Positions 53,310-63,797 of a stretch of 64,000 nucleotides of DNA are shown in pieces; the stretch's first letter is position 1, and every line of letters starts with the position of its first letter. This stretch comes from Methylobacterium oryzihabitans (GTDB lineage Bacteria; Pseudomonadota; Alphaproteobacteria; Rhizobiales; Beijerinckiaceae), in assembly GCF_004004555.2 (NCBI RefSeq), contig NZ_SACP01000015.1, forward strand, positions 96,916-160,915. The letters run 5' to 3'. The notes beneath the pieces are model-generated. The model was given only the letters and a program-made list of their open reading frames with translations, was not told the origin of the DNA and searched no databases. The position numbers and the translations under genes were made by a program.

Positions 53310-53410
53310 GACGATTCTTCCTCGTATGCGGTTCGTTTCCGCCCGGCGGCGTGTCTCGCAACCTTCGTGCTCGAAACGGGCTTGCGACGTTCGTTCGTTT
53401 CGCCGGTGGG

Positions 53411-53457
53411 GTTGACGGGTATCAACGAGGCTGAGATATGTCAACAACACTGACGTA
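53411..53457. promoter_or_regulatory. promoter and operator-like region between ilvE and marR
   Basis: On the plus strand TTGACG (53412-53417), a 17-bp spacer and GATATG (53435-53440) form a plausible promoter for marR. Two inverted repeats overlap it: GTTGACGGGTATCAAC (53411-53426) and arms TATGTCA/TGACGTA (53437-53457, one mismatch). On the minus strand TTGACA (53444-53439) could serve ilvE. Binding by the MarR protein is inferred. Confidence 0.5.
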
Positions 53458-53511
53458 AATCCCCGCGGGGCCCCGGGCCCGGACGGACCAGCCGACGAGG
53501 GACGCCCCAGC

Positions 53512-54069
53512 GTGAACGAGGCCGCCAGGATTCCTCCGGAGATTCCCTCGCCCGACGCCGCCCCGCCGGCTGCCAACGAGGACAGGCCCGAGGCACCGGC
53601 CTACGACCTGATGGAGCTCCTGTTCTTCGCCTATCGCGATTTCGTCGCCGATCCCGACCGGATCCTGGCCGAGTACGGCTTCGGCCGCGCCCATCACCGC
53701 GTGCTGCACTTCGTCGACCGCAATCCCGGCCTCACCATCGCCGAACTCCTCGATATCCTGCGCATCACCAAGCAGAGCCTCAACCGGGTGCTGAAGGAAT
53801 TGATCGAGCAGGGCTATATCGCGCAGCGCACCGGCACCAGCGACCGCCGCCACCGGCTGCTCACCTGCACCCCGGGCGGGCGCCGGCTCGCCCGCCGCCT
53901 CGCGGCGGTCCAGGGCCGGCGCCTGCGCCGCGCCCTCGACGAGGTCGGACCGGAGCTGCGCGAGCCGGCCGGCCGCTTCCTGCTCGCGCTGATCGAGCCG
54001 GGCGAGCGCGAGGCGGTGAGCCGCCTGCTCGCCGCCACGGCCGAGACCGGCCCGGCGGACGAGCCGTGA
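53512..54069 (+). CDS. MarR family regulator (PetP-like)
   Basis: A protein of 185 residues. After a Pro/Ala-rich leader, the winged helix is FGRAHHRVLHFVDRNPGLTI, LLDILRITKQSLNRVLKELI and the wing YIAQRTGTSDRRHRLLTCT. A MarR gene directly overlapping an OmpR gene recalls petP-petR of Rhodobacter capsulatus; the resemblance is by arrangement and family. It overlaps the response regulator by four bases. Confidence 0.85.
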   Translation: MNEAARIPPEIPSPDAAPPAANEDRPEAPAYDLMELLFFAYRDFVADPDRILAEYGFGRAHHRVLHFVDRNPGLTIAELLDILRITKQSLNRVLKELIEQGYIAQRTGTSDRRHRLLTCTPGGRRLARRLAAVQGRRLRRALDEVGPELREPAGRFLLALIEPGEREAVSRLLAATAETGPADEP

Positions 54070-54782
54070 GCGCCCCCGCCCTGCGGGCCGAGCTGCCCGA
54101 CCACGCCCCCCACATCCTCGTCGTCGACGACGACCGCCGCCTGCGCGACCTGCTGAGCCGCTTCCTGCTGGAGCAGGGGTTCCGCGTCACCGCCGCGGCG
54201 AGCGCCGCCGAGGCCCGTGCCAAGGGCGCGAGCCTCGTCTTCGACGCCCTCGTCCTCGACGTGATGATGCCGGGGGAGACCGGATTCGACTACGCCCGCC
54301 AGATCCGCCTGACCTCGCAGGTGCCGATCCTGATGCTGACCGCGCGCTCGAACCCGAACGACCGGGTGACGGGCCTCGAGATCGGTGCCGACGACTACCT
54401 GCCCAAGCCCTTCGAGCCGCGGGAGCTGATCCTGCGCCTCAACAACATCCTGCGCCGCAGCACCCGCGGGCCGGCCGGGGCGGCCGCCCCCCTCGACGCG
54501 GTGCGCTTCGGGCCGTTCACCTTCCGGATCGAGCGCGGCGAGCTGGCCCGCGACGAGGAAGGCATCCGCATCAACGAGCGCGAGCGCGAGATGCTGACCA
54601 TCCTGGCGCTGGCCAAGGGCAGCCCGATCGGCCGCGAGGTGCTGGCCTGCGGCAACGCCGCCAACGAGCGCACCCTCGACGTGCAGGTCAACCGCCTGCG
54701 CCGCAAGGTCGAGGACGACCCGGCCAATCCACGCTACCTCCAGACGGTGCGCGGCGTCGGCTACCGCCTCGTCCTGGACTAG
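54066..54782 (+). CDS. OmpR family response regulator (PetR-like)
   Basis: A protein of 238 residues. The receiver domain has the acidic pair in ILVVDDDRRLRD, the phospho-acceptor D65 (ALVLDVMMPGETG) and K114 (LPKPFEP). The C-terminal winged helix ends ERTLDVQVNRLRRKVEDD and TVRGVGYRLVL. It overlaps marR and is followed one base later by a histidine kinase, so the three form a signalling operon. Targets are unknown. Confidence 0.92.
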   Translation: MSAPALRAELPDHAPHILVVDDDRRLRDLLSRFLLEQGFRVTAAASAAEARAKGASLVFDALVLDVMMPGETGFDYARQIRLTSQVPILMLTARSNPNDRVTGLEIGADDYLPKPFEPRELILRLNNILRRSTRGPAGAAAPLDAVRFGPFTFRIERGELARDEEGIRINEREREMLTILALAKGSPIGREVLACGNAANERTLDVQVNRLRRKVEDDPANPRYLQTVRGVGYRLVLD

Positions 54783-54783
54783 G

Positions 54784-56217
54784 ATGGCGTCGGTGGCGCC
54801 CCCGTCCCCCGCCGCGGCGACGCCGGCGGCGCCCCCGGTGGTCCTGCCGGCCGGCGGCCCGCCCGCCGCCCGGCGCTCGCCGCTGCGGCTGGCGTGGCGG
54901 CGGGTCTCGCGGGCGATCGGCGATCGGCTGCCGAAGGGGCTCTACGCCCGCTCGCTCATCATCATCATCGCCCCGATGGTGCTGCTGCAATCGGTGATCG
55001 CCTACACCTTCATGGAGCGGCACTGGCAGCTCGTGACCCGGCGCCTGTCGGCGGCGGTCACCGCCGACGTCGCGGCGATGATCGATATCTACGAGAGCTA
55101 TCCGCAAGACCGCGACAGCGAGACCCTGCAGCGCATCGCCGCCGAACGCCTGAACCTCGACATCGACCTGCTCCACGGGGCCAAGCTGCCGCCGCCGGGG
55201 CCGCGGCCGTTCTTCTCGATCCTCGACGAGGCGCTCTCCGACGAGATCCGCCGCCAGATCAAGCGGCCGTTCTGGATCGACACGGTCGGCCGCTCCAACC
55301 TCATCGAGATCCGGGTCGAGATTCCCGGCGGGGTGATGCGGGTGATCGCCCGCCGCAGCCAGGCCTACGCCTCGAACTCGCACATCTTCCTGCTGTGGAT
55401 GGGCGGCTCGTCGCTGGTGCTGCTCGGCGTCGCGATCCTGTTCCTGCGCAACCAGATCCGGCCGATCCTGCGGCTCGCCGACGTCGCCGAGAGCTTCGGC
55501 AAGGGCCGCGAGCTGGAATTCCGTCCCCGCGGCGCCCGCGAGGTGCGCAAGGCCGGCCACGCCTTCATCGAGATGAAGCGGCGCATCGAGCGGGCGATGG
55601 AGCAGCGCACGACGATGCTCAACGGCGTCAGCCACGACCTGCGCACGATCCTGACCCGGTTCCGGCTCTCCCTCGCGCTCGTCGAGCAGACGCCGGAGGT
55701 CGAGGAACTGCAGCGCGACGTCGACGAGATGAGCCGGATGCTGGAGGGCTACCTCGCCTTCGCCCGCGGCGATTCCGGCGAGCAGGCGGCGCCGACCGAC
55801 CTGCGCACCCTGCTGGAGGATCTGCGCACCGACGTCGAGCGCCTCGGCGGCCATGTCAGCGAGGTGTCGGTCGAAGGCCGCCCGACCGTGACGGTGCGGC
55901 CCGACGCCTTCCGGCGCTGCCTGTTCAACCTCGCGGCCAACGCCGCCCGCTACGGCGACACCGTCGCGATCACCGCCCGGCTGGAGGCGCGCTGGCTCGC
56001 GGTCTCGATCGACGACGACGGCCCCGGCATCCCGCCCGACCTGCGCGAAGAGGTGTTCAAGCCGTTCGTGCGCCTCGACGACGCCCGCCAGGACGCCGGC
56101 GGCTCCGGCCTCGGCCTCGCCATCGCCCTCGACATCGCCCGCGCCCATGGCGGCGACGTGTCGCTGCACGACAGCGTGCTCGGCGGCCTGCGGGCGACGG
56201 TGCGGGTTCCGGCCTGA
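54784..56217 (+). CDS. EnvZ-like sensor histidine kinase
   Basis: A protein of 477 residues. Membrane helices at about 57-75 and 201-221 enclose a periplasmic sensor of about 125 residues. HAMP follows (NQIRPILRLADVAESFGKGR), then the H-box LNGVSHDLRTILTRFRLSLA with H284, the N-box RCLFNLAANAARYG and the G-box region SIDDDGPGIPPDLREEVFKP with GGSGLGLAIALDI. It surely phosphorylates the preceding OmpR-type regulator. The N-terminal 35 residues are Pro/Ala-rich and probably disordered. Confidence 0.92.
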   Translation: MASVAPPSPAAATPAAPPVVLPAGGPPAARRSPLRLAWRRVSRAIGDRLPKGLYARSLIIIIAPMVLLQSVIAYTFMERHWQLVTRRLSAAVTADVAAMIDIYESYPQDRDSETLQRIAAERLNLDIDLLHGAKLPPPGPRPFFSILDEALSDEIRRQIKRPFWIDTVGRSNLIEIRVEIPGGVMRVIARRSQAYASNSHIFLLWMGGSSLVLLGVAILFLRNQIRPILRLADVAESFGKGRELEFRPRGAREVRKAGHAFIEMKRRIERAMEQRTTMLNGVSHDLRTILTRFRLSLALVEQTPEVEELQRDVDEMSRMLEGYLAFARGDSGEQAAPTDLRTLLEDLRTDVERLGGHVSEVSVEGRPTVTVRPDAFRRCLFNLAANAARYGDTVAITARLEARWLAVSIDDDGPGIPPDLREEVFKPFVRLDDARQDAGGSGLGLAIALDIARAHGGDVSLHDSVLGGLRATVRVPA

Positions 56218-56306
56218 AGGGCGTTCGGTCGCGGGTCCCTGTCCGCGCTCACCCGTCGCCCCAGATCGCGGGCGTGATCCACGACCACCGGGAGCGACGC
56301 CGCGCC

Positions 56307-56744
56307 ATGACCGCCGGAGGACCGATCTCCGCCTTCGTCCTCGGCTGGGCCGGGGTGATCCCGTTCGCGGCCCTCTCGCTGGCTGCCGTGCTCGGCGTGC
56401 CCGTGCCGGTCCCGGCCGAGGCGGCACTGCTGGCCTACGGCGCCGCGATCCTGTCGTTCATGGGCGGCGCGCAATGGGGCGTGGCGATGCGGGCGCCGGA
56501 CGGGTTCGACCGCGGCTGGACCGGCTACGCCGTCTCGGTGGTGCCGGCGCTGCTCGCCTGGGCCGGGCTGCTGGTGACCGGCAGGGCCGGGCTCGGGCTG
56601 CTGATCGCCGGCTTCGCCGGGCTGCTCGCCTACGACCTGTGGACCATCCGGCAGGGCTACGCCCCGGGGTGGTACGCCACGTTGCGCTGGCAGCTCACCA
56701 GTGCGGTGGTGCTGCTGCTCGGGCTGGCCCTGATCGCGGGGTGA
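56307..56744 (+). CDS. DUF3429 membrane protein
   Basis: A protein of 145 residues with about five hydrophobic segments. SFMGGAQWGVAMRAPDGFDR is the DUF3429 core, followed by VSVVPALLAWAGLL and RQGYAPGWYATLRWQLT. Function is unknown. Start ATG 56307, with CGGGAGCGACG upstream. It is 89 bp after the kinase gene and could be its last co-transcribed partner. Confidence 0.8.
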   Translation: MTAGGPISAFVLGWAGVIPFAALSLAAVLGVPVPVPAEAALLAYGAAILSFMGGAQWGVAMRAPDGFDRGWTGYAVSVVPALLAWAGLLVTGRAGLGLLIAGFAGLLAYDLWTIRQGYAPGWYATLRWQLTSAVVLLLGLALIAG

Positions 56745-57050
56745 GCCGCGGCGAGGCCAGCCCCGGCACGCAAGAGGCGCTGCACCGGCCTGCACACCGT
56801 CTTACGATTTTCGATTGATCGCTTCAGGCGATCCCTGCGGGATCGCGGCGCGCTGCGGATTTCGGCTCCGCTCACGCGGCGCGCGGGCTGGTGATGCGAT
56901 GTCCCGGACGCAATCTTCCGGAATTCGCATCATCGGCGCTCGTTCCGGTCGTCCGTCACGGGCGCCGATCGGCAACGCTCCAACCGGAAAAAGGCCCGGA
57001 GCCGACGGCTCCGGGCCTCTCTCGCATCAGGACGGCCGTCCGAGCCCGGC
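56745..57050. other. gap with clustered hairpins, including a REP-like element
   Basis: This 306-bp gap between convergent genes holds, from left to right, GATCGC-TTCAG-GCGATC (56817-56833), an overlapping GATCCC-TGC-GGGATC (56830-56844), a GC-rich palindromic stretch to about 56890, an imperfect REP-like fold at 56890-56933 (arms GATGCGA and TCGCATC, with CCGGA/TCCGG inside) and the terminator at 56988-57018. No gene is seen. Confidence 0.6.
56988..57018 (-). terminator. rho-independent terminator of the DUF2852 gene
   Basis: On the minus strand: AGGCCCGGAGCC, loop GTC, GGCTCCGGGCCT, then a T-run. The 12-bp perfect stem lies 32 bp after the DUF2852 stop codon and points the right way. Confidence 0.9.
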
Positions 57051-57503
57051 TCAGTAGTTCGAGCCGGCGCGGCGCTTGGCCATGAAGGCGTCGAACTGCT
57101 CGCGGTCGCGGGCGCGCTTCAGCTCGTCGACGAAGTCCGTGAAGGCGCGGCTCTCGTCCTCGAGGCGCCGGCGCTCCTGCTCCAGCCGCTCCAGCTCCTG
57201 CTGGCGGTACTGCTCGAAGGCCCAGTTGCCGGTGTCGCGGCGGACCGCGCCGGAGAACGAGGCGGTGAAGCCGCCGAGGCCGCCGTTGAGGCCGCGCTGG
57301 GCGAAGCTCTTGAGTTCGTTGAGAGCGGGGTAGCCCATGAGTTTCCACACCACGTAGGCGGCCGCGACCGGCCACGCATAGATGAACCCGATGACGATCG
57401 CGCCGATCTCGAGGGAGCGGCGCGGGAAGGGCCCGGACGCGCGGCCAGTGCGGCTGCGCGACCAGGGAGCAGAGGAAGAGGTCACGTCGATCTCCCGGCG
57501 CAT
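57051..57503 (-). CDS. DUF2852 membrane/coiled-coil protein
   Basis: A protein of 150 residues: one membrane helix near 33-55 (AIVIGFIYAWPVAAAYVVWK), then GNWAFEQYRQQELERLEQER and a charged coiled coil with ELKRARDREQFDAFMAKR near the C-terminus, the DUF2852 signature. Function is unknown; it is common in Rhizobiales. The start at 57503 is the longest, and an internal start is possible. A clear terminator follows. Confidence 0.85.
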   Translation of the reverse strand: MRREIDVTSSSAPWSRSRTGRASGPFPRRSLEIGAIVIGFIYAWPVAAAYVVWKLMGYPALNELKSFAQRGLNGGLGGFTASFSGAVRRDTGNWAFEQYRQQELERLEQERRRLEDESRAFTDFVDELKRARDREQFDAFMAKRRAGSNY

Positions 57504-57577
57504 GTGAACGGGATTTACATGCGGGTCGGCCGAAGGGGTTTCAAGGCTGCGCGCGGGAAATCTCTGAACGGCCCGGC

Positions 57578-58210
57578 TCAGCCGCGATCGGCGACGCCGC
57601 CGGTCGCCCCGGCCCCGTGGACCAGGGCCAGCACGCCCGCCCGCAGCAGGTCGTGCTTGGTCGGCAGGCCCGGCCCCACCGGCAGCCGGCCGGCCGCCGC
57701 GAGCGTCGCGATGCCGTGTGACAGCGACCAGACCTCGAGGGCGACGAAGCGCGGGTCGACGGTGCCGAACCCCTCCGGGAAGGTGGTGCGCAGGGCCTCG
57801 ACCAGCAGGCCGAAGGCGTCGCGGTCGGGTGGCGGGCCGGCCGCGGCGGGACGGGCCTCGAAGATCGCCGCGTAATAACCGGGCTCCTCCTCCGCGAAGG
57901 TGAGGTAGGCCTCGCCCATCCGGGTGAACCGCTCCAGCGGCGTGCCGGGGCCGCGCAGGGCCCGGCCGAGGCGGGCGGCGAGGTCGGCGAAGCCGCGCTC
58001 GGCCACCTCTTCCAGCAGCGCCTCGCGGCCGCGGAAATGCCGGTAGAGCGCCGCCGGCGACACCCCGACGAGGCGCGCGGCATCGACCAGGGTGAAGCCG
58101 CCGAGGCCCCGCTCCGCGATGAAGCGGCGCGCCGCCTCGATCAGCGCCTCCTTGAGGTTGCCGTGATGGTAGCCGCGCCGGTCAGACGCCTCGCCGCGCC
58201 AGGGTCGCAC
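57578..58210 (-). CDS. TetR/AcrR family regulator
   Basis: A protein of 210 residues starting at a GTG (58210; MRPWRGEASDRRGYHHGNLK). The HTH is FTLVDAARLVGVSPAALYRH followed by FRGREALLEEVAERG. The C-terminal domain resembles the TetR_C type with VEALRTTFPEGFG. It lies 92 bp downstream of the cytochrome P450 gene on the same strand and may regulate it, though it is not in the usual divergent arrangement. The ligand is unknown. Confidence 0.87.
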   Translation of the reverse strand: MRPWRGEASDRRGYHHGNLKEALIEAARRFIAERGLGGFTLVDAARLVGVSPAALYRHFRGREALLEEVAERGFADLAARLGRALRGPGTPLERFTRMGEAYLTFAEEEPGYYAAIFEARPAAAGPPPDRDAFGLLVEALRTTFPEGFGTVDPRFVALEVWSLSHGIATLAAAGRLPVGPGLPTKHDLLRAGVLALVHGAGATGGVADRG

Positions 58211-58302
58211 TCGTGGTCCCCGCCTCCGTGGATCGCCGGACCTATAGAGGATGTCCGGACAAAGGGGATGCCGGATTCGGGGGTCGGGTTCCGGGGATCC
58301 GG

Positions 58303-59673
58303 TCAGGCCGGCCGGCGCCGGGCGAGGCGGAACAGCGGGCTGTGGTCGGGCCGCAGGGTCACGGTCGCCACCGGCAGCACCGGCCGGTCGCCGTCGATGG
58401 CGAGGACGTGGTCGCGGGCGAGGCGGGCGAGGACCAGGGTCGCCTCGGCGAGCGCGAGCTGCGCCCCGATGCAGACCTGCGGCCCGGCGCCGAACGGCAG
58501 GTAGACGTGGCGGTCCGGCTCGGGCCCGTCGAGGAAGCGGGCGGGCGAGAACAGCTCGGGCCGGTCCCACCAGCGCGGGTTGCGGTGCAGGACCCAGGTC
58601 GGGATCATCACGGTCGCGCCGGCCGGGATCGCGGTGCCGCAGATCTCGCCCCCCCGCGCCGCCCGCCGGGCGATGACGTGGGCCGGCGGGTAGAGCCGCA
58701 GCGTCTCCTGCACCACGGCCCGGGCGAGGCGCAGGCGCGGCAGCGCCGCCGCGGCGCCGGCCTCGCCGAGGTCGAGCTCCGCCGCCTCGCGGGCCAGGGC
58801 GTCCTGGATCCCCGGGCTGCGGGCGAGCAGGGTGCAGGCCCAGAACAGGGTCGAGGCGGTGGTCTCGTGCCCGGCGACGATCATCGTGCCGATCTCGTCG
58901 ACGAGGAGCGAGTCCGGGCCGTCGCCGTGGGCGGCGCGCAGGAGGTCGAACAGGTCGCGCGGCGCCTCCGTCCCCGCGCCTTCCGCCCGGCGGGCCGCGA
59001 CGATGCCCCGCACCAGAGCGGTCCAGCGGCGGCGGAACAGCGCCCGGCGCGGGCTCAGGGGGGTCGGCAGGCCGGGCGGGAGCAGGAAGTCGGCGATCGT
59101 CGGGCGCCCGAGCCCGCCGAGATAGCCCGACACCATCGCGCGCATCCGCGGGCCGAAGGTGTCGGCCTCGAGGGAGAACATCGCGGTGGCGGCGATGTCG
59201 AGGCTCAGCCGCTGCATCTCGGCGTGGAGGTCGACCGGCTGCCCGAGGGTGGCGTCGAGCCGCGCGGCACTGGCCTGCGCCGCGCGGGCGATGTGCCCGG
59301 CCATCAGCGGCACGGTCCGGGGCGTGAAGGCCGGGGCGAGGACCCGGCGCTGGCGGCGCCAGGTCTCGCCCTCGGCGAGCACGAGGCCGCGGCCGGCGAT
59401 CGGCCCGAGCACCCGCCGCCCCGCCGGGAGCCGGGCGAAGGCGTCGGTGCCGGAGACGAGGATCTGGCGCACCGCCTCGGGCGTGCAGGCCAGCACCATC
59501 GCGCCGCCGAACGGCAGCCGCAGGGTCACCACCGGCTCGTGCAGGCAGGCCTCCGGCAGCGCCGCCAGCGCGTTGCGCCGGAACGCGGCGAGGAGGCGCA
59601 GCCAGCCGATCCGGCCCGCCAGGGGAGGCGCCGGCGGCGCGTAGGCCCCGGCCGGCATCGTCGTCGCGCTCAT
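58303..59673 (-). CDS. cytochrome P450
   Basis: A soluble P450 of 456 residues. The I-helix oxygen motif is AGHETTAS, the K-helix motif ETLRLYPPAH (ExxR), and the haem loop is LPFGAGPQVCIGAQLALAEA with Cys401 as the iron ligand. The haem loop has GPQVC where GxRxC is the norm, so the usual Arg is Gln. The N-terminal PPAPPLAGRIGWLRLLAAF recalls CYP102/CYP4-like bacterial enzymes. No ferredoxin or reductase gene is adjacent. The substrate is unknown. Confidence 0.9.
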   Translation of the reverse strand: MSATTMPAGAYAPPAPPLAGRIGWLRLLAAFRRNALAALPEACLHEPVVTLRLPFGGAMVLACTPEAVRQILVSGTDAFARLPAGRRVLGPIAGRGLVLAEGETWRRQRRVLAPAFTPRTVPLMAGHIARAAQASAARLDATLGQPVDLHAEMQRLSLDIAATAMFSLEADTFGPRMRAMVSGYLGGLGRPTIADFLLPPGLPTPLSPRRALFRRRWTALVRGIVAARRAEGAGTEAPRDLFDLLRAAHGDGPDSLLVDEIGTMIVAGHETTASTLFWACTLLARSPGIQDALAREAAELDLGEAGAAAALPRLRLARAVVQETLRLYPPAHVIARRAARGGEICGTAIPAGATVMIPTWVLHRNPRWWDRPELFSPARFLDGPEPDRHVYLPFGAGPQVCIGAQLALAEATLVLARLARDHVLAIDGDRPVLPVATVTLRPDHSPLFRLARRRPA

Positions 59674-59677
59674 GCGG

Positions 59678-60903
59678 TCACAGCCAGGATTGTCCGGCGC
59701 CGCCGGGCGGCAGGGCGAGATGCGCCGCGACCGTGGCGCCGAGATCGGCGAAGGTGGCGCGCCGGCCGAGGGCGCCCGGCGCGAGGCCGGGACCGAAGGC
59801 GAGGACCGGCACCTGCTCGCGGGTGTGGTCGGTGCCGGCCCAGGTCGGGTCGTTGCCGTGGTCGGCGGTGACGAGCGCGAGGTCGCCCGGCCGCAGGGCG
59901 GCGCGGATCTCCGGCACCCGGGCGTCGAACCGCTCCAGGGCGGCGGCGTAGCCCGGCACGTCGCGGCGGTGGCCGTACTCGGTGTCGAAATCGACGAGGT
60001 TGACGAAGACGAACCCGCCGGCGGGCAGGTCGGCCAGGGCGGCGAGGGCCGCGTCGAGGCAGGCGTCGTTGCCGTGCGGCTTGATCTCGCGGCCGGTGGC
60101 GCGGTGGGCGAAGATGTCGCCGATCTTGCCGACGCTCACCACCGGGCGGTCCGCCGCCGCGAGGCGGTCGAGCAGGGTGTCGCCGGGCGGCGGCGTCGCG
60201 AAGTCGCGCCGGTGGGCGGTGCGGACGAAGCCCGCCGCCGCGTCGCCGGCGAACGGCCGGGCGATCACCCGGCCGACCCGGTAGGGATCGCACAGGCGCC
60301 GGGCGATGCGGCAGACCGCGTAGAGGTGGTCGAGCCCGAAGGCCTCCTCGTGGGCGGCGATCTGAAACACGCTGTCGGCGGAGGTGTAGACGATCGGCCG
60401 GAGGGTCCGGACGTGCTCGGCCCCGAGTGCGTCGACGATGGCGCTGCCGGAGGCGTGGCGGTCGCCCAGCAGGCCGGGCAGCCCGGCCTCGGCGACGAGG
60501 GCCGCGGTCAGGGCGGGCGGGAAGGCCGGTTCGGTGGCGGGGAAGTGGCCCCACTCGAAGTCGGCGACGAGACCGGCGATCTCCCAGTGGCCCGAGGGCG
60601 TGTCCTTGCCGCGGGCGGTCTCGACGGCGTGGCCCCAGGCGCCCGCGACCGGGCCTACGGGGGCGAGGCCGGGCGGCACCCGGCCGGTCGCGGCGCCGGC
60701 GGCGAGGCCGAGCCCGAGGGCGGCGAGGTGGGGCACGCGCAGGGGGCCGGCGCGCAGGCCGGCGCGGTCGCCCTCCCCGCGGGCGCAGGCCTCGGCGATG
60801 TGGCCGAGGGTGTCGGCGCCGGCGTCGCCGTAGGCGGCGGCGTCCGGCGCGCCGCCGATGCCGACGGAATCGAGCACGACGACGAGGGCGCGGCCGGGCG
60901 CGG

Positions 60904-60907
<4 letters not shown>
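59678..60907 (-). CDS. deoB: phosphopentomutase
   Basis: A protein of 409 residues of the alkaline-phosphatase superfamily, interconverting (deoxy)ribose 1- and 5-phosphates. [20 protein letters not shown] holds the first metal Asp. [12 protein letters not shown] holds the phosphorylated Thr. [19 protein letters not shown] and [19 protein letters not shown] hold the remaining metal ligands. It takes the products of the salvage phosphorylases encoded at 12038-14351. It overlaps the upstream ABC ATPase gene by four bases. Confidence 0.96.
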
Positions 60908-62529
<1,622 letters not shown>

Positions 62530-62669
62530 CGGCTCCGCGATCGGATGGGGTCCCCGGCCGGTATGGGACGAAGGGTCCCTCCCGTAACCTGCGGCATCGT
62601 GTGCCGCCAAGCTCCCGCGGCGGGCGGGGGCCATTCCCGCGCCCGCCCGGCTCGGTTACGTAGGGCGCC

Positions 62670-63542
62670 GTGACGCGCCTTCCCTCCCCCCGCCCCGCCC
62701 TGTTCGCCGTCCTGCTCGCGGCGGCGCCGGCCGAGGCCGCCACCGGCACCGGCACCGGCGGCAGCGAGAGCGTCGAGCAGGCCCTGTGCCGGCTGATCGA
62801 CGGCGCGGCGGCGGCGCAGTCGCTGCCGGTGTCGTTCCTGACCCGGCTGATCTGGCGCGAGAGCAGCTTCCGCCCCGGCGTGGTCAGCCGGGCGGGGGCG
62901 CAGGGCGTGGCGCAGTTCATGCCCGGCACGGCGGCCGAGCGCGGCCTCGCCGACCCGTTCGACCCGGAGCAGGCGATCCCCGAGGCGGCCCGCCTCCTCG
63001 TCGACCTGCGCAAGCGGTTCGGCAATCTCGGCCTCGCGGCGGCGGCCTATAACGGCGGGCCGGGGCGGGTCTCGGCGTGGCTTTCCGGCACCGGCGGCCT
63101 GCCGGGGGAGACCCGGGCCTACGTCGTCGCCATCACCGGCCGCCCGGCCGAGGACTGGGCCGCCGAGGCGAAGGCCGACCCCAAGCGCGACCTGACCGAA
63201 CCGGCCGAGACCCGCTGCCTCCAGGTCACGGCGGCCCTGCGGGTGCGCGGGCGCAACGAGACCTACTTCGCCGACAGCACGCCGTCGCTGGCGCCCTGGG
63301 GCATTCAGCTCGCCGGCAACTTCTCCAAGGCGGCGGCGCTGGCCGCCTTCGGCCGCGCCCGCGACCGCTACGTCGGGATCCTCGGCGACGTGCGCCCGAT
63401 GGTCATCGGCACCCGCTTCCGCAACCGCGGCACCCGCGCCTTCTACCGCATCCGGGTCCCGGCCGAGTCCCGGGCAGGGGCCGAGGCCCTGTGCAACCGC
63501 ATCCGCGGCACCGGCGGCGCCTGCCTCGTGCTGAAGACCTGA
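62670..63542 (+). CDS. lytic transglycosylase with C-terminal SPOR-like domain
   Basis: A protein of 290 residues from GTG 62670 with a signal peptide (ALFAVLLAAAPAEAA). The SLT domain shows LIWRESSFRPGVVSRAGAQG with the catalytic Glu, then VAQFMPGTAAERGL and AAAAYNGGPGRVSAWL. The C-terminus FYRIRVPAESRAGAEALCNR looks like a SPOR-type peptidoglycan-binding module. It cleaves the glycan strand in the periplasm. It is divergent from the YejF gene. Confidence 0.9.
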   Translation: MTRLPSPRPALFAVLLAAAPAEAATGTGTGGSESVEQALCRLIDGAAAAQSLPVSFLTRLIWRESSFRPGVVSRAGAQGVAQFMPGTAAERGLADPFDPEQAIPEAARLLVDLRKRFGNLGLAAAAYNGGPGRVSAWLSGTGGLPGETRAYVVAITGRPAEDWAAEAKADPKRDLTEPAETRCLQVTAALRVRGRNETYFADSTPSLAPWGIQLAGNFSKAAALAAFGRARDRYVGILGDVRPMVIGTRFRNRGTRAFYRIRVPAESRAGAEALCNRIRGTGGACLVLKT

Positions 63543-63553
63543 GCCGCGCTCGG

Positions 63554-63797
63554 AGCTTGCTTGACTCTCGATCCAAAGAACAGGCCCCATTTCCCGGACG
63601 ACTGAAGCGAAGCGGAAGGAGATCCGGGATCCAGACGTCAGATGTGCCGCGAAGCGGCTCCATATCTCAGCGTTGTCGCTGTGTATGGACGCTTCGCGAC
63701 TTATTGTGCTGGATCCCGGATCTCCTTTCACTGCGTTCCAGTCGTCCGGGAAAGGGGTTCTTCGCGCGGTAAATACTATGAATATTTACTCAAACAG
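63554..63797 (+). repeat. family 1 repeat, copy C (core inverted)
   Basis: About 244 bp with the same outer flanks as copy B (TTGACTCTCGATC on the left, TCGCGCGGTAAATACTAT and CTCAAACAG on the right). Between them the hairpin from CCCGGACGACTG to CAGTCGTCCGGG (about 63593-63750) is the reverse complement of the matching part of copy B. It separates the transglycosylase from the partial gene at the right edge and provides that gene's stop codon context. Confidence 0.82.
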
